A stretch of DNA of 64,000 nt, from the NCBI RefSeq assembly GCF_014356525.2, contig NC_052518.1, positions 9,035,021 to 9,099,020 on the forward strand. Direction: 5' to 3'. Below, one piece after another: positions 1 to 12,300 of the stretch. Position numbers and translations under genes: made by a program. Numbering within the stretch: position 1 is the stretch's first letter; each line of letters opens with the position of its first letter. The stretch is from Nilaparvata lugens (Eukaryota; Arthropoda; Insecta; Hemiptera; Delphacidae). A model generated the notes under the pieces. It was not told the DNA's origin and did not search any database. It saw only the letters and a list, made by a program, of their open reading frames with translations.

Positions 1-292
1 GTATCTTATGATTTATGTGATCGGTGGTTGAAAAAATTTACCCTCGTAATTCAATAGAGCTAAACACACTATAGAAACAATAACGTATGATGATTTGTTA
101 GATTGTTTGTCGCATGGTTTCATTTGGTCTTTTAATCCCTCGCTCTGGCGTTCGAAGACGCGTTCGTTTTTACAGGAGCTCTCTATTGGCGTTAGGCTAT
201 CAACGTTATGAAATCTAAACCCAGGCAGCAGACGAATCACTAGCTGCTCGATGCGACGCTCCGTGTGTCCGTAGAAGTGGCGGACAATTCGT

Positions 293-475
293 CTAAAGAA
301 ACGCCTCGTGTGTCCCTGCCCTGAATCAACACAGGTTTAAAAGAAACGCCTCGTGTGTCCCTGCCCTAAATCAACACAGGTTTAAAAGAAACGTCTCGTG
401 TGTCACTGCCCTGAATCAACACAGGTTGGAAAAAACGCCTCGTGTGTCCCTGCTTCAAATCAACACAGGTTTTCA
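293..475. repeat. 45-bp tandem repeat, four copies
   Basis: About four units of 45 bp, each containing AACGCCTCGTGTGTCCCTGC and ending ATCAACACAG, with a few substitutions. The unit is a multiple of three. One plus-strand frame stays open over about three units as a 15-residue repeat, but it has no start codon. The last copy is 44 bp and more diverged. Confidence 0.85.
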
Positions 476-560
476 AACAAAACAGTTGAACTACTAAATG
501 ACAAGCTGCTTCCATCGTTTAAAACTATGATATCAATTAATAAAATCATGAGGTTTGGTT

Positions 561-702
561 AAGCTGCGTACAGACTTCAGCGACACGAACATATGCACAT
601 TCTGCTTTTCATCAACAGTAAGATACAGATATAATAAACATAGCCTCAGCTGATGAAAAGAAGAATGTGCGTGTTCGTGGCGCATAAAGCTGTATGCACC
701 TT
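561..702. mobile_element. Short inverted-repeat element, GCGTACAGA family, copy 1
   Basis: It begins AAGCTGCGTACAGACTTC and ends with its imperfect inverse (AAGCTGTATGCACCTT). Inside are further matching arms (ATGAAAAG...). The same family is at 21724-21890 and 22632-22871. Confidence 0.75.
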
Positions 703-949
703 AATACAAGTCACAATGTATTTTGAGTGGTTTACCAAACAGGCGGTGACTTGCAAGGGTTTTTCTCGTTTTTACGCCAATACATGAAATGTTCTCAATT
801 GAATATATTTCTAAATATTTTTAGTTAAGTAGTCCAAACTTTAACAATCTTTGAATTTTTTGCATTACTGTCTCAGCTTCGCCATTTCGACAGACATAGC
901 AAAGAAAATGCTATTATATAAATATATAATAATATAATGTGGAATTACC
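703..949. other. Unassigned AT-rich stretch
   Basis: I see no coding signal or repeat that I can name here. Confidence 0.4.
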
Positions 950-1515
950 CGTCACACAATCCCTTATAATATAAGTTCAACTATAGTAAATGCTTTCAAT
1001 ATTAATTTTACTTCATTAATATCTATTAACGCCAATTTGAATACCTATCAGAGTAATAAACTAATAAATAAAATTCCAGAAGACTTTATTAAGGATAAAA
1101 TAACAAAAACCAAATTGAGATTAATAAAATCGTGGGTAAAACAATACTATTATTTTAAGATTGAGAACTGAGTTGGATGAATCACCAATTTTGGCAATAT
1201 TATTTATTTATAATTGTGTAAAAATTATAGAAACTCGACTATTATTATATTATTTTTCTGTGCATTTATATTTTGCTTATCAAGTACTTGGATTATTGAT
1301 AAAATTCAACATCCATAGATTATTATCCATTAACAGAATTGTTTCATTTGTACTGCTGTTATTCGATTAAAAAAATGTATTTCTTATTTTTAGAACTCAT
1401 GGCTGGAGCTCAAGGCTTCTTTCTCCAGTCACACCAAAAACTATTGTATTTTAATGATTATTTCTATTTGTAAAAATATTTCTTGTATTTGGCAATAAAT
1501 ATCATTATTATAAAG
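950..1515 (+). mobile_element. LINE 3' end fragment with stem-loop tail
   Basis: 1021-1171 reads as the last part of a LINE ORF2-like frame (KLINKIPEDFIKDK ... stop at 1169-1171). The 3' tail has a stem-loop at 1403-1428 (CTGGAG/CTCCAG) and ends around GGCAATAAATATCATTATTAT. Heavily 5' truncated. Confidence 0.65.
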
Positions 1516-1634
1516 AATTATACGGATTTATAGATGAATCCCTAAACTTATTTCCCACAGATGAGATGGGATTTTCGCTTTTCAATTTTTCAGCATAGTT
1601 CTTACCTACATCAGCGAAGTGGAGATTTAAAATA

Positions 1635-2275
1635 TCAGCATCAATTATAACGGTTGAGCAGCTGTATATAAAGAATTTAATTATTTACATTAATAAACAT
1701 ACAGAGCTTTTCAACCTCCGTATATCGCCTTACAATCTCCGTCCCTCAACCATTACCTTTGAACCACACAATGCAGTTCTATCCATTTGTAGAAGACAGT
1801 TTGATTATATTGTTAATAAGCTTATAAATGTGATACCTGCTTTTTTGTAAGAGATAATTCGAATGGAAGACTTCTGAGAGAGATAGATTTATGGATTGCT
1901 TCTTCACATCCTAGGATAAGTGATTTCTTGTAATATTGTAACTAGGATAAGTTCACAATCATTCAAGAATGTCTGCTTTTTATTTTATTTTGTTATCTCG
2001 TATTTTCTTACTTTTCTTCTTTGAAATTTTTTTCAAATTTGGATGTTAATAGGAATCCACCAATTTTATTTTTATCTTAGAAATAATTTTGTTTTTAGTA
2101 ACACTCGGCCCCTGCGCTCAGGTTTTTAACCTTTTCAGGGACTTTCCATATTTAATAATAATACTATTTTACTTTTAACTTATTTTGTTAATTGTCAATT
2201 GTATTTATGTAATTATACATTCATGTATGCATTGTATGAAGGATAAATAAACTATTGATTGATTGATTGATCATT
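1635..2275 (+). mobile_element. LINE 3' end fragment with stem-loop and TTGA microsatellite
   Basis: 1650-1850 has the degraded C-terminal coding pattern of a LINE ORF (VEQLYIKNLI ... NVIPAFL then stop). The tail carries a stem-loop at 2110-2140 (CCCTG/CAGGG), then AATAAACTATTGATTGATTG. It lies directly behind the preceding LINE tail in the same orientation. Confidence 0.65.
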
Positions 2276-2744
2276 ATATATAATTAGAATGATGAGGTAA
2301 CACGTAATGAGCACTAGCGGTTAGTTTGCAAAGCATATCTTTAATAACACTCTAACATGATTTGCACATAATAGAACTATATAGGTGAACATAAAAATCT
2401 TCACAAGTCTTAAGATAATATCAATAAAATATAAAAACATAACTGTAGATATGTATTGCAGATACACAACGTTTTCATCAGTCAACTGCATGTCTACAAT
2501 AACTCAGATCAAAAATTGTTCCAATATAATACTGTTTGTTGAATCAATAATAATGAATCTTACATGCAGGTATAGCAACTTTCCTCTGCAGAAAAGGTGA
2601 ATAGTGAAAAATCAACAATATAAATCTTAGAGTAAAATAATACAAATCACACTTATTTGGAAACGTATCTTAGATAATAACGGAGTAGCCATACATAGTA
2701 GTCTTGTAGATTGGAATGGGAAATTAAAAATGAGAATCAACCCA

Positions 2745-2864
2745 GGAATATAGAATGTACCAATTTGAATTTTTAGTAAACATAGTGTTTCTACCAACAT
2801 CGATGGAATATAGAATGTACCAATTTCAATTTTTAGCAAACATAGTGTTTCTACCAACATCGAT
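2745..2864. repeat. 60-bp direct duplication
   Basis: Two adjacent 60-bp units (2745-2804, 2805-2864) start GGAATATAGAATGTACCAAT and differ at two positions. It gives an accidental minus-strand open frame with a repeated 20-residue block. Confidence 0.9.
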
Positions 2865-3189
2865 TTTTCTACTACAGCTACTATAGAAAAGTATTTTTCC
2901 GAGTTCTAAACATATAAATATATAATACCTCTAGAGATATTTTGGTGCTTGTATCTATAGGTATGTAAGTGAATACAACTGAGGCCGGTCATATATGGGT
3001 ACATCAATAGGATAAATCTATGTATATAATGTGTTGTACGTATATGATATACGCCACAAAATACACACGATATTTGGGGTTTTCAGGTTTGGTGATTTCT
3101 CATATGGAAATGTGGACACAACATATATATACTAAGAAGACTGACTGATCCGTGGCAATGTTTAGACTCCTTTGATTCTTGTAGACTGT
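2865..3189 (-). other. 3' UTR / 3' flank of the fasciclin gene
   Basis: This is AT-rich sequence just downstream of the stop codon. It probably contains the 3' UTR. I found no convincing poly(A) signal close to the stop, so the transcript end is not placed. Confidence 0.4.
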
Positions 3190-3300
3190 TTAGACTCCAT
3201 AGAGACGAATCTCTTGGCCATCGTGACTGAAGATAACTGAAGAGCTCATCTCTTTTTCTCCACCCAGTTCTTCAGGCAGGGCGTCACGAGTAATGAACAC
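3190..3300 (-). CDS. Exon l: C-terminal exon with stop codon
   Basis: The acceptor is gtattgcag and the stop TAA lies at 3192-3190. 36 codons encode an acidic and polar tail from VFITRDALPEEL to EIRLYGV. There is no RGD and no long periostin-like C-terminal repeat, so this is a short-tailed family member. Confidence 0.9.
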   Translation of the reverse strand: MFITRDALPEELGGEKEMSSSVIFSHDGQEIRLYGV

Positions 3301-6300
3301 CTGCAATACAAAATAATAATCAATCACAATGATATTTTATTGAAATAATGTAATGCATTGAGAAAATCGTATGTTAATTGGAACGTTGCTATGGATATTG
3401 TAGTGTTACATTAATAATTATCATAAATGAATAAATAAAATAATCATAATTAAGTATTTTTATAATCAATAGTATAAAACAGTGGTTCCCAACCGGTGGG
3501 CCGCGAGACCCTATGGATTGGGCCACGACGAGGTCTGGGAAAATGTTTAAAAATTTTGTGTTTGTCCAGCAGTTTTAAGGAAGGCTTGAAAAACTATCAT
3601 TAAAACTTATAACAAAATTGGGTCATGAAAACTGTAGAGTGGCGAGTAGCATACAGTGCAAAGGCCAGAGACCTCGAAGAAAATAAAAAGAAATCCCCCT
3701 GTCAAACACTACTGTAAAGGCGCGCATTGATACTATGTCTAGTGATATTGAAGATCAACTTGTTTGTAAGATCAAAAAGTCTCCATACTTCAGTCCGCAG
3801 TGCGATGAAACAACTGATATCGCTAAATGCTCTCAGTTGTTAGTTTTTGTTAGAGATTTGGGAGACCAGAATACAATAAAAGAAGAGTTGTCAATATCAG
3901 AAGAGTTGGAGAAAACCACAAAAACTGAAGATGTTATGAAACTTATTATGAACATTATTATTATTATTATTATCTGAACTTTAAAAGCTTAATATTACCT
4001 GTATAATTGCTTCATTTCATTTACTGACAATAATTATTGTATTTTTTATTTAATAAATGTATTAAATATTTTAAATGTAATTGTACTGTATACTGTATAA
4101 TAATTTCTCAATCATGTATTTTTCGACTCATACCCACGCTCAGGCTTTGCCTTTGTGGGTACTGTATTAATTTCCTTATTGATTTTCTTGTATGTAATGT
4201 AAAACATGATGGGAAATAAATACTTTTTGATTTGATAATAAAGTGCTGATTGATTGATTGATTGAGTACTTTATTTATGTAGATTACAATATATACTGGC
4301 TTATACACTTATATACAATAGCTTACAATACAGCAAAATTATAGATGAATTTACATAATATAGACTAAGAAAATAATTATTGAAAGTATATGATATGAAA
4401 AAGTAATTTGTAATATAATAACTATGGATAATTATATTGTTATGCATCTACATAAATTGGCGGAGCTTTGGACATATCAATGTCCATTCTTCGGAAAGAA
4501 TATTAAAAATATCCTCCCCACTAACTCTCTCCCAAAATAGCTGACAGGTATTTGTTGAGGCTTATCAATTCTGTGGCGATAAGTTTACCTCCCCCCCCCT
4601 GATCAACCCCCTACACATATGAATAGAATAGATGATCTGGGCCGCTTGGTGTTCAATTCATCCTTAGGTGGGCCGCAGGCTCCTTTTAGTTAGGAACCAC
4701 TGGTATAAAATGAGATAGAGGAATGTTGGTAGCATTGTTTAGGTTGTAAACGTGGAATGGAGACAGCTGGTTTTTAGAGGGAAGAGGAAGGTGAGAGGAA
4801 ATTGTGAAAGATATGGCGGTAGGCTAGCAGAATAATGTGTTATGTGTTTCGTATTCAAAGTTTTTATCAAATTGACTTCTTTATTGAATAATAAATAAAA
4901 AAATTGTGCTTCAATTGGAAAATGTCATGCTTCAATTTGAATAATGTTACAATATAGAATGAATAGTTCAGTATTTGATCTGACCTAATGGCATTAAGTT
5001 AATTATGTATTTTATTGTATTTAAGTAAATGGACGATACTTGACAAATAAGACAGTTTTATGTAATACAATCAGGAGTCACCCGTGCTATGCAATGGGTG
5101 AAAGCTACAAATTACATGGATAATCTTAATTGGAGTTGAAAATTTATACAAAAAGTATTGGCTTTTGGCTGACTTCGAACCAGGGACCTTCACTTCCAGA
5201 GTCACGCGCGCTACCTCTGCGCCACGGAATACTCTCGGTAATTAGACTTGTTTGATTGGGATTTCACCCTTAAATGTAATTTGTATTACAAATTTAATAA
5301 ATTTGTTTCAATTATTGAAATTTGTTCATTAAAAGTAATAGAATTAGGCCTATAACCAAATAGGCCTATAAACAATCAATTAAGGCGTATCATAGACAAA
5401 GAAATGTTAAAAACTGTATACTTAGCATTAGTTGAATCTTTTTTAAGGTACGGTCTGTTAGTTTGGGGTGCAGCTAACTTCAGTTTTATAGATCCATTAT
5501 TTAAAATTAAAAAACGCATTTTGAAAATAATGGGAAACAAGGAAATCCGGTTTCCAACTGTAGAATTATTTATAGAAAATAGAGTACTCAGCGTTAGGCA
5601 ATTGTATATATTGTTGTTGTTAGGGTATATGAAAAAACATCAAAATAGGAACCATATCATAAATCATAGCCATAATACTAGAATAAGAGAACGTTACAAC
5701 CAAGAAGTATTTGAATACTGCATTTGGGCAAAGATCACTAGGATATTCAGGGCCTACATTAGACATCAAAGTAGAGGAAAATTTCAATCGATTCAAAAGA
5801 AAAATTAGACATTGGTTATTCAGTATTGGAATACAAAGTAGTGAGGAACTAATAGCATGGAGAAACAATAGTGTAAGTAGATATCCCATGGTATAGGGAG
5901 TTTATGTCGTAACTTTTACTGTTATCTGAAGCCGATAGTCCACGTAGTTCTTTCCCTTGAAGCTATGTGACACTGGTAGTCTCTCATATTGTGCGTTTCA
6001 TACACTCTCACCCCAACAAAACAGTAGAAATCTATAATAATCGACCGTAATCGGCTTGGGATAACAGTAAAAGTTGCGACATTAGCTCATTATACCATGG
6101 GATATCTACTTATGCTATTGTTTCTCTATGCTAATAGTAAGTAGGATTTAGATTTAAGTAGTATTCTTTTTAAATAAGGTAATTTATAGGTAGAAAATAG
6201 TACCTCGGTTTAGTATCATTGTGCTAGGGGATACTTAGGGTAATAGATATAGTTTTAGATTTTTTGGAATTTTTGTATTATCTGTTGTAGCATGAATTTG

Positions 6301-9300
6301 TATTAATTTGATGATAACCTCGACACATAATATGTTATATAGTGAGGTATCATTTTGTAAACCTTGAATATTGTTATATTATTGAAAAATTATTAAAAAA
6401 ATAATAAGTAATATTCCTGAATTTATAAATAAACTCCTCTGGATGTGTCGTCCAACATCCAGAGAAATTATTATCCTCGGTAAATTTAGAATCCTTATGC
6501 AAAATTTCAAGTTGATCAGTTCGGTAGTTCAGATCTCATAATGCGTCAAAATAGTTATTTGTGCAACTAGTGCGCAAAGTGACAGTTTGCTGCACCGAAA
6601 GAAACGTTTACTCGCCTACGGCTCGGGCGGAATGGTTTCTTGAGTGCAGCAGAGGAACTTTGCGCACGTATTTCACATTAAGTTTTTCCTACAGTTACCA
6701 TTGAATATGAAAAGTGGGTGATTATGGGTAAAATTGCCTGAAATGCATAAAATATTTTTCTGTGTAATTTTATTATTGATAAAAACCTTAATTTATTGTC
6801 AAATTGAATAAAAATGTTGTCGTTGGTTATAATATCTAATACTAATAATTAGCGCGTTGTGCTTCGTTGCACCTCTGCTCACTATAGCAGCCACAGCAGT
6901 CACTGTTACCAACTTCATTTTGATTTTGCTGCACTGTTGCTCCATATAACCTACTAAGTATTTTGCGTTGCCATGTTGCAAATCTGGAGTGCAGAAAAAT
7001 TTTTTCGCCCCACTTGGATGTAATGAGCTGGTTTACGTGCGTCATATGGAGGCCGAAAGTGATTGTTTTCTGGCCAGGCCGGTAAAATTTTTACGGCCCT
7101 AGGGCTGTAAAATAGCCTTGAAGTCAGCTGATTCTGATTTGATGTGAACGTGTTTACAAAATAGTTTATGAAACGGAATAAGTTTATGCTTTTAGAATTG
7201 AATAAAGTATTTTGCAATAAGATACTATCATTTTATTTGGATGAATGAAATACAAATGAGATATTATAAACTATTCAAATTCAATTTTCAGAGTATAATA
7301 GAATCTAACCTCAAACCTCCTAGTACTGCGCTTATCATGGAACATGGTGGATAAACGGAATCATTTTATGCTTCTAGAATTCAATAAAGTATTCTGCAAT
7401 AATATACTATCATTTTATTTGGATGAATAAAATACAGATAAGATATATATTATAAACTATTCAAATAATTCTATTTTCAGAGTAGGATAGAACTTCTAAC
7501 CTAGACTTCCGTTGACATTCAGATTGGCCAAATTTCAAGTGTGCTAAAACAGCTGATCAAAAACTTTTCATTATTTGTGTTTATCATTCAATAATTAAAA
7601 CATTTATAATAATATCATCTTATTGTCATTTGGAAGAATAAAAAGTATTTAAACTCAACCTCTTACATAATTGAACATAATCTTTTAGGTTATTTAGACA
7701 AATCAGAATAAAAAATAAAAATACTTTTATTCCTGATAAAGACAATTTCCTGATATTCAGATTACCTCAGATTTGCTAGAGCTATGACCTTCCACTTTTG
7801 CTTTCGAAAGTGCTTATAATAGACAATTATTCTCATATTTATATATTGTTTATTTTTCTGTGTGGCGAAAAATAACGTTCTCACCATGGGCAAAAATGTT
7901 TTTCCGGCTCTCAATCTTTTCTAGTCCTCGGCCTACGGCCTCGGACTTGAAAACCGATTTCGAGCCAGAAAAGTCTCATTTTCGGCCCTAGGTGCGAAAT
8001 ATACTATTACCATCCATTTCATAAAATAAGATTCAAAAACATCTATCGATCATAATAATTTGTCATAAAGCATGTAGTGGCACATAATACAGTACTGGAG
8101 TCCAACATTATACTACAAAAATTCAACAATATAATCAAAATGTAATTTAATAATAATAATAATGAATAAATTGAAGCTTATAACCTTCCAGTAAAGGGAA
8201 ATAAATAAGCTAATCAAAAGTGGTGCTTGAAAAAGAAGTATGATTGAAAATGGCTTAAAATTAAAAGCCTTGCAATTGAAGAAGGTAAGAAGTGTGCTTT
8301 TTATTTTTCAATGATTACAAAAATATTACATTGGTTCAATATTGGTGAAATATTTCATGCTTCGCTCATGAAACAGCTGTTTCTCAAGTGGGATTCACTT
8401 CAATGTGTCAGCACTACACTACTCCTTAGGAATGAATAACTTTAACACTTCTAGTTCAACCAATGCTGACAAGAGGCTTTCTGAATTCGCTCTTCCACTC
8501 TACAAGATCTACGAGAGTGCTTTCTCAGTAAATTTTATATTATAAAAATTATTATTGTTAATAATAGAGTTGAGGAAAATATCTTGTTTGCAACATGCGT
8601 TCAATTATCTGACAAAGATGGTGTTTGGACACTATAATAAGTAGTATAATATGTATATTGAGTAGTATATTAGTAGTATAAGTAGAATAAGTAAAAAGAC
8701 TTCACTCACATGGGCTACTTTTTAACAAATTAATAGAAACAATAAAGGGTACTTCAAGATTCCTATATTGTTTTTATTAATTTGTAGATTGAGTAGTATA
8801 TTATAAACTTTTTATAATAAGTTTTTAAGCACAAATGAGTTTTATGAGAACTCTTTCTATGGCAATCTTTTTGCTTCATTTGATATTTGTTGAAACTGTT
8901 ATTTTTGTATCAGTATGTGCAGTTTACCTTTGTTTACCACTAATTCTGTTTCTTGGCAAGTAGTGCTTATTTAATTATCAACTTACTTGAAAAAATAGCT
9001 ATTAATATAAAAATAAATTGGAAGTTTCATTCGTCTCTTGTACAAATAATAATAATAAATAGAGTTGCATTCGTTCAAGTGCTGATTAATTAATAATTAT
9101 TATTAAACGAAAATGACAATTAAATTGGGATTAAATTAAATTAATTAATTCCACTGATTTTATTCATTAATTAAATTTGAAAAAATGCAACTTCCAATTT
9201 ATTTTCATGTGTAGACTGGCTGGCCGCTATGGCTTTGTATAAAATGAGCGCTGCTATCCAGAGATTATCAGTTTGGTGAAGGGTAAACATTCCTGACCGG

Positions 9301-12300
9301 CAATTAGGAGGTACTGGGTTCAATTCCCGAGTCGAAAAATAATTTTTGTATAGTAGCGCTCATCGAATTTCCATCTAGCTGTTTACCCTGTTGTCAATAT
9401 TTGCAGTAGCAGAAGTCTTCGGGGTGATTCAAAACATTTAATTGGGATTTTTGTTTAATAATAATTAGCTATTAATACTCACAGTGTCCACATGGTGCAC
9501 TATTCCATCAGTTGCCAGACGATCACAGGTGGTGACACGATTTCCGGAGAAGGTGACGCGATCATTTCTGTCTCTATTCACTTCCAAAACTTTTCCACCC
9601 ATAGATTCAACAGTCTTGGAGAAGGGCCAGGGCACAGGCATCACTCCACTGCAGCAGATCACATCTGCAAATCAAAGTTTTATTTATCACTTCAAATCAA
9701 ATCTATTTAATAGTAGTTTATACAACAGTTTTATACAGAGTGCGGCAGCGAAACCGCAAAAAATGATCATCACTATGAGAAACATAATGGGAGAGAAATT
9801 AAGAATATGTATCTTATGTCCCTTGATATCTTACATAAATACTGTAATGTACGACCCTAGTCGGGGTGAAACTTCCTTTTATTAAAAGTAAATAAAACTC
9901 TCTGTATGGATCAGGAAGTTTGTATTTATTCTTTGTAATGTAGACACATATATAAAGTTTTGTTTCAATTTGAGTGTCTCAAATGGGACATCGATGTAAA
10001 CTTCCTATGTACGAGACTAAAATACCTATCATATAAATTTTATAAATTGATAAATGTGCTATCTTTCTCAGAATGCAAACAGGTATATACGGCACTAGTA
10101 GAGTCCCTAATGCGATATGGTTCAGTAGTTTGGGGTGGGACTTTCGATACCCATATTAAAATCCTTTTTCTAATACAAAAATTCATCATAAAGACAATTT
10201 CAAAGAGACCTACAACTTATGATAGTAAGATTTTGTTCAGTGAATTTGATGTTAAAACTATACGACAGTTATATCTTACAAATTACAGTTTTAAATACGT
10301 TCATAATTTCCCTCTAGCCGATGACATGAATTATAATTTTAGACCTAATACAATAAGAAAATATGAAATATATAATACCGACTCAACTTTTCTTAGAAGG
10401 CAACTTTACTACATTAGCAGTAAATTCATAAATATACTAGAAAGTGAATTTCCACTTAATAATTTCCGAAATAATAAACACAGAAAAAGATACATAGAGG
10501 CATGGCTGAACTTGAATTATTTCCAATCGTTGACTTTTATATAATAATCAATTTCATATTATAAATTACATTTTTGAACACTTCATACGCTAAATTCAAG
10601 TTTATATATTAAATCCCTGATTAAGCTGATTTACGACTCACACTGGCGCATAAGGAATCTTCCTTATGCCGGTGTTTTTGCCTCACCTACTGTGCTTATG
10701 CATGTGAACATAAATTAAATCTTCATTTTATAACAATTTTTTATAATATAAAGGATATCATTTCGTTATTATATCTAATTAAATAAATATATGTATCTTG
10801 GTTGAAGTGCAGTAGCATATACTTATATTTATTTTTTGTAAAGCTTTTTTGTATTTTGTTTTTGGCAAATAAATTCTTTCATTCATATTCATAAAAAAAT
10901 CTATATTTATATCTATAAAATAACTATTATTTATAATATCATGAATAAGGATATCATTTCGTTATTATATCTAATTAAATAAATCAACATTTGTTTTAAT
11001 TTTTATGTATGTATCTTAGTTTAAGTGCAGTAGCATATACTTATATTTATTTTTTGTAAAGCTTTTTTGTATTTTGTTTTTGGCAAATAAATTTATTCAT
11101 TCAGTTTTGAATATCAAATCAGGTAGGTGACGTCCCCAATTCTCCATACATTGAGTAAACCGATTTGTGGCGTTTGTCATGACTCCTGCCAGCATTGAAG
11201 GCGTTATTGTTAGCAATTTCTTCCCTGATATTGGTCTTCAAATCTTGTAGGGTTCTTGGACGGTTCACATGAAAAAGGGATTTCAAAAAACCCCACAGAA
11301 AAAAATCACACGGTTTCAAATTAGGAGATCGGGCTGGCCACTCCAAATCGCTCCTAATTAAGATTAGGAGATAAAAGTGTTCCCTCAATTGAAAAAGTTT
11401 CTGCACAATTGCCATCTTGTATGGATGGAAATAAAGATCATCATGAAAAAATCGTCTCACAGAACGATCGGAAAGTCCAAGAGCAGACTCATGTTTGCGC
11501 GCAGAACGCTGTGGTGATCGCAACATTGAAACTCACACTGCCTCACTGTTCTCAGGTGACCTAATAGGCCGAGGGACTTCAGTTCTTCGTCTTGTCACAC
11601 TTGCAGTTTGTCTGAACGTATTTGACCCACGTAACAATTGAATTCCGGTCCGGGACAGGAGCCAAAGGGGTTGAATTAAAGCGAATTCGGAATGCGCGCT
11701 GAGTTTCGGAATGCACATTCGGAATGCGCGTTGTGATCATAGAACACTTTTTGTGTAGTTGAGAAGTTGATAGTCTTTTTCTTTCAATAATCATAGAACA
11801 GTTGAGAACTGGTGTAATGCAAACCTGTTGTGTCTAAATTCAGATAAAATTCAAAAAAAAGCTCAGTGTTTCGTATAGCAATAGTTTACATGATGGTAGC
11901 CAAAGCATAGTTAATTTTCTAGGATTTATCATAGACTCAAAATTGAAGTGGAACAGTCATATTGATAAAATGGCGAATAAGATGAGTAAAGGATTTTTTA
12001 TGCTGAGAAAGTTGAGAACAATAGTGAACTTACAGGTCTCAAAAACTGTATACTTTTCACATTTTCACAGCCATCTGTCCTATGGTACTTTTATTTGGGG
12101 CTCTCACCGTTTTACTACATAGCTATTAAGCTTTTCAATGCTTTACCTGAGAGATGCAAAGTTTGCCATTGAATGTATTTTCAAAAATTATCAAAAGATT
12201 CCTATTAAAGAATGCGTTCTATACATTGGAAGAGCATTATGAAAGTGTGTGTTCTATAAATATTTTCCATGACAATTCATCATAAATGTACTGTAGTTAC

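Larger units (their letters stand above)
3480..4702 (+). mobile_element. hAT transposon relic with perfect 8-bp target duplication
   Basis: The ends are CAGTGGTTCCCAACC and GGAACCACTG, typical hAT termini. They are flanked by identical GTATAAAA at 3472-3479 and 4703-4710. It carries a transposase fragment (3735-3956) and LINE tails inserted in its middle. Element length is 1223 bp. Confidence 0.9.
5365..6470 (+). mobile_element. LINE 3' fragment interrupted by a palindromic insertion
   Basis: It starts inside the reverse-transcriptase C-terminal region and runs through the ORF end to a tail with a strong stem-loop at 6437-6464 (CTCTGGATGT/ACATCCAGAG). The 3' part of the ORF is repeated in inverted form around 5850-6136. 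Confidence 0.7.

Noticed and set aside
13..240. Minus-strand 75-codon open frame near the window start
   Set aside because: No known domain and no neighbouring exons visible; could be an exon of an adjacent gene but cannot be supported.
2627..2860. Minus-strand open frame with a repeated 20-residue block
   Set aside because: It is produced by the 60-bp DNA duplication; no splice, start or family support.
5160..5229. tRNA-Gln gene
   Set aside because: A and B boxes are visible but arms do not pair well; more likely a tRNA-derived repeat.
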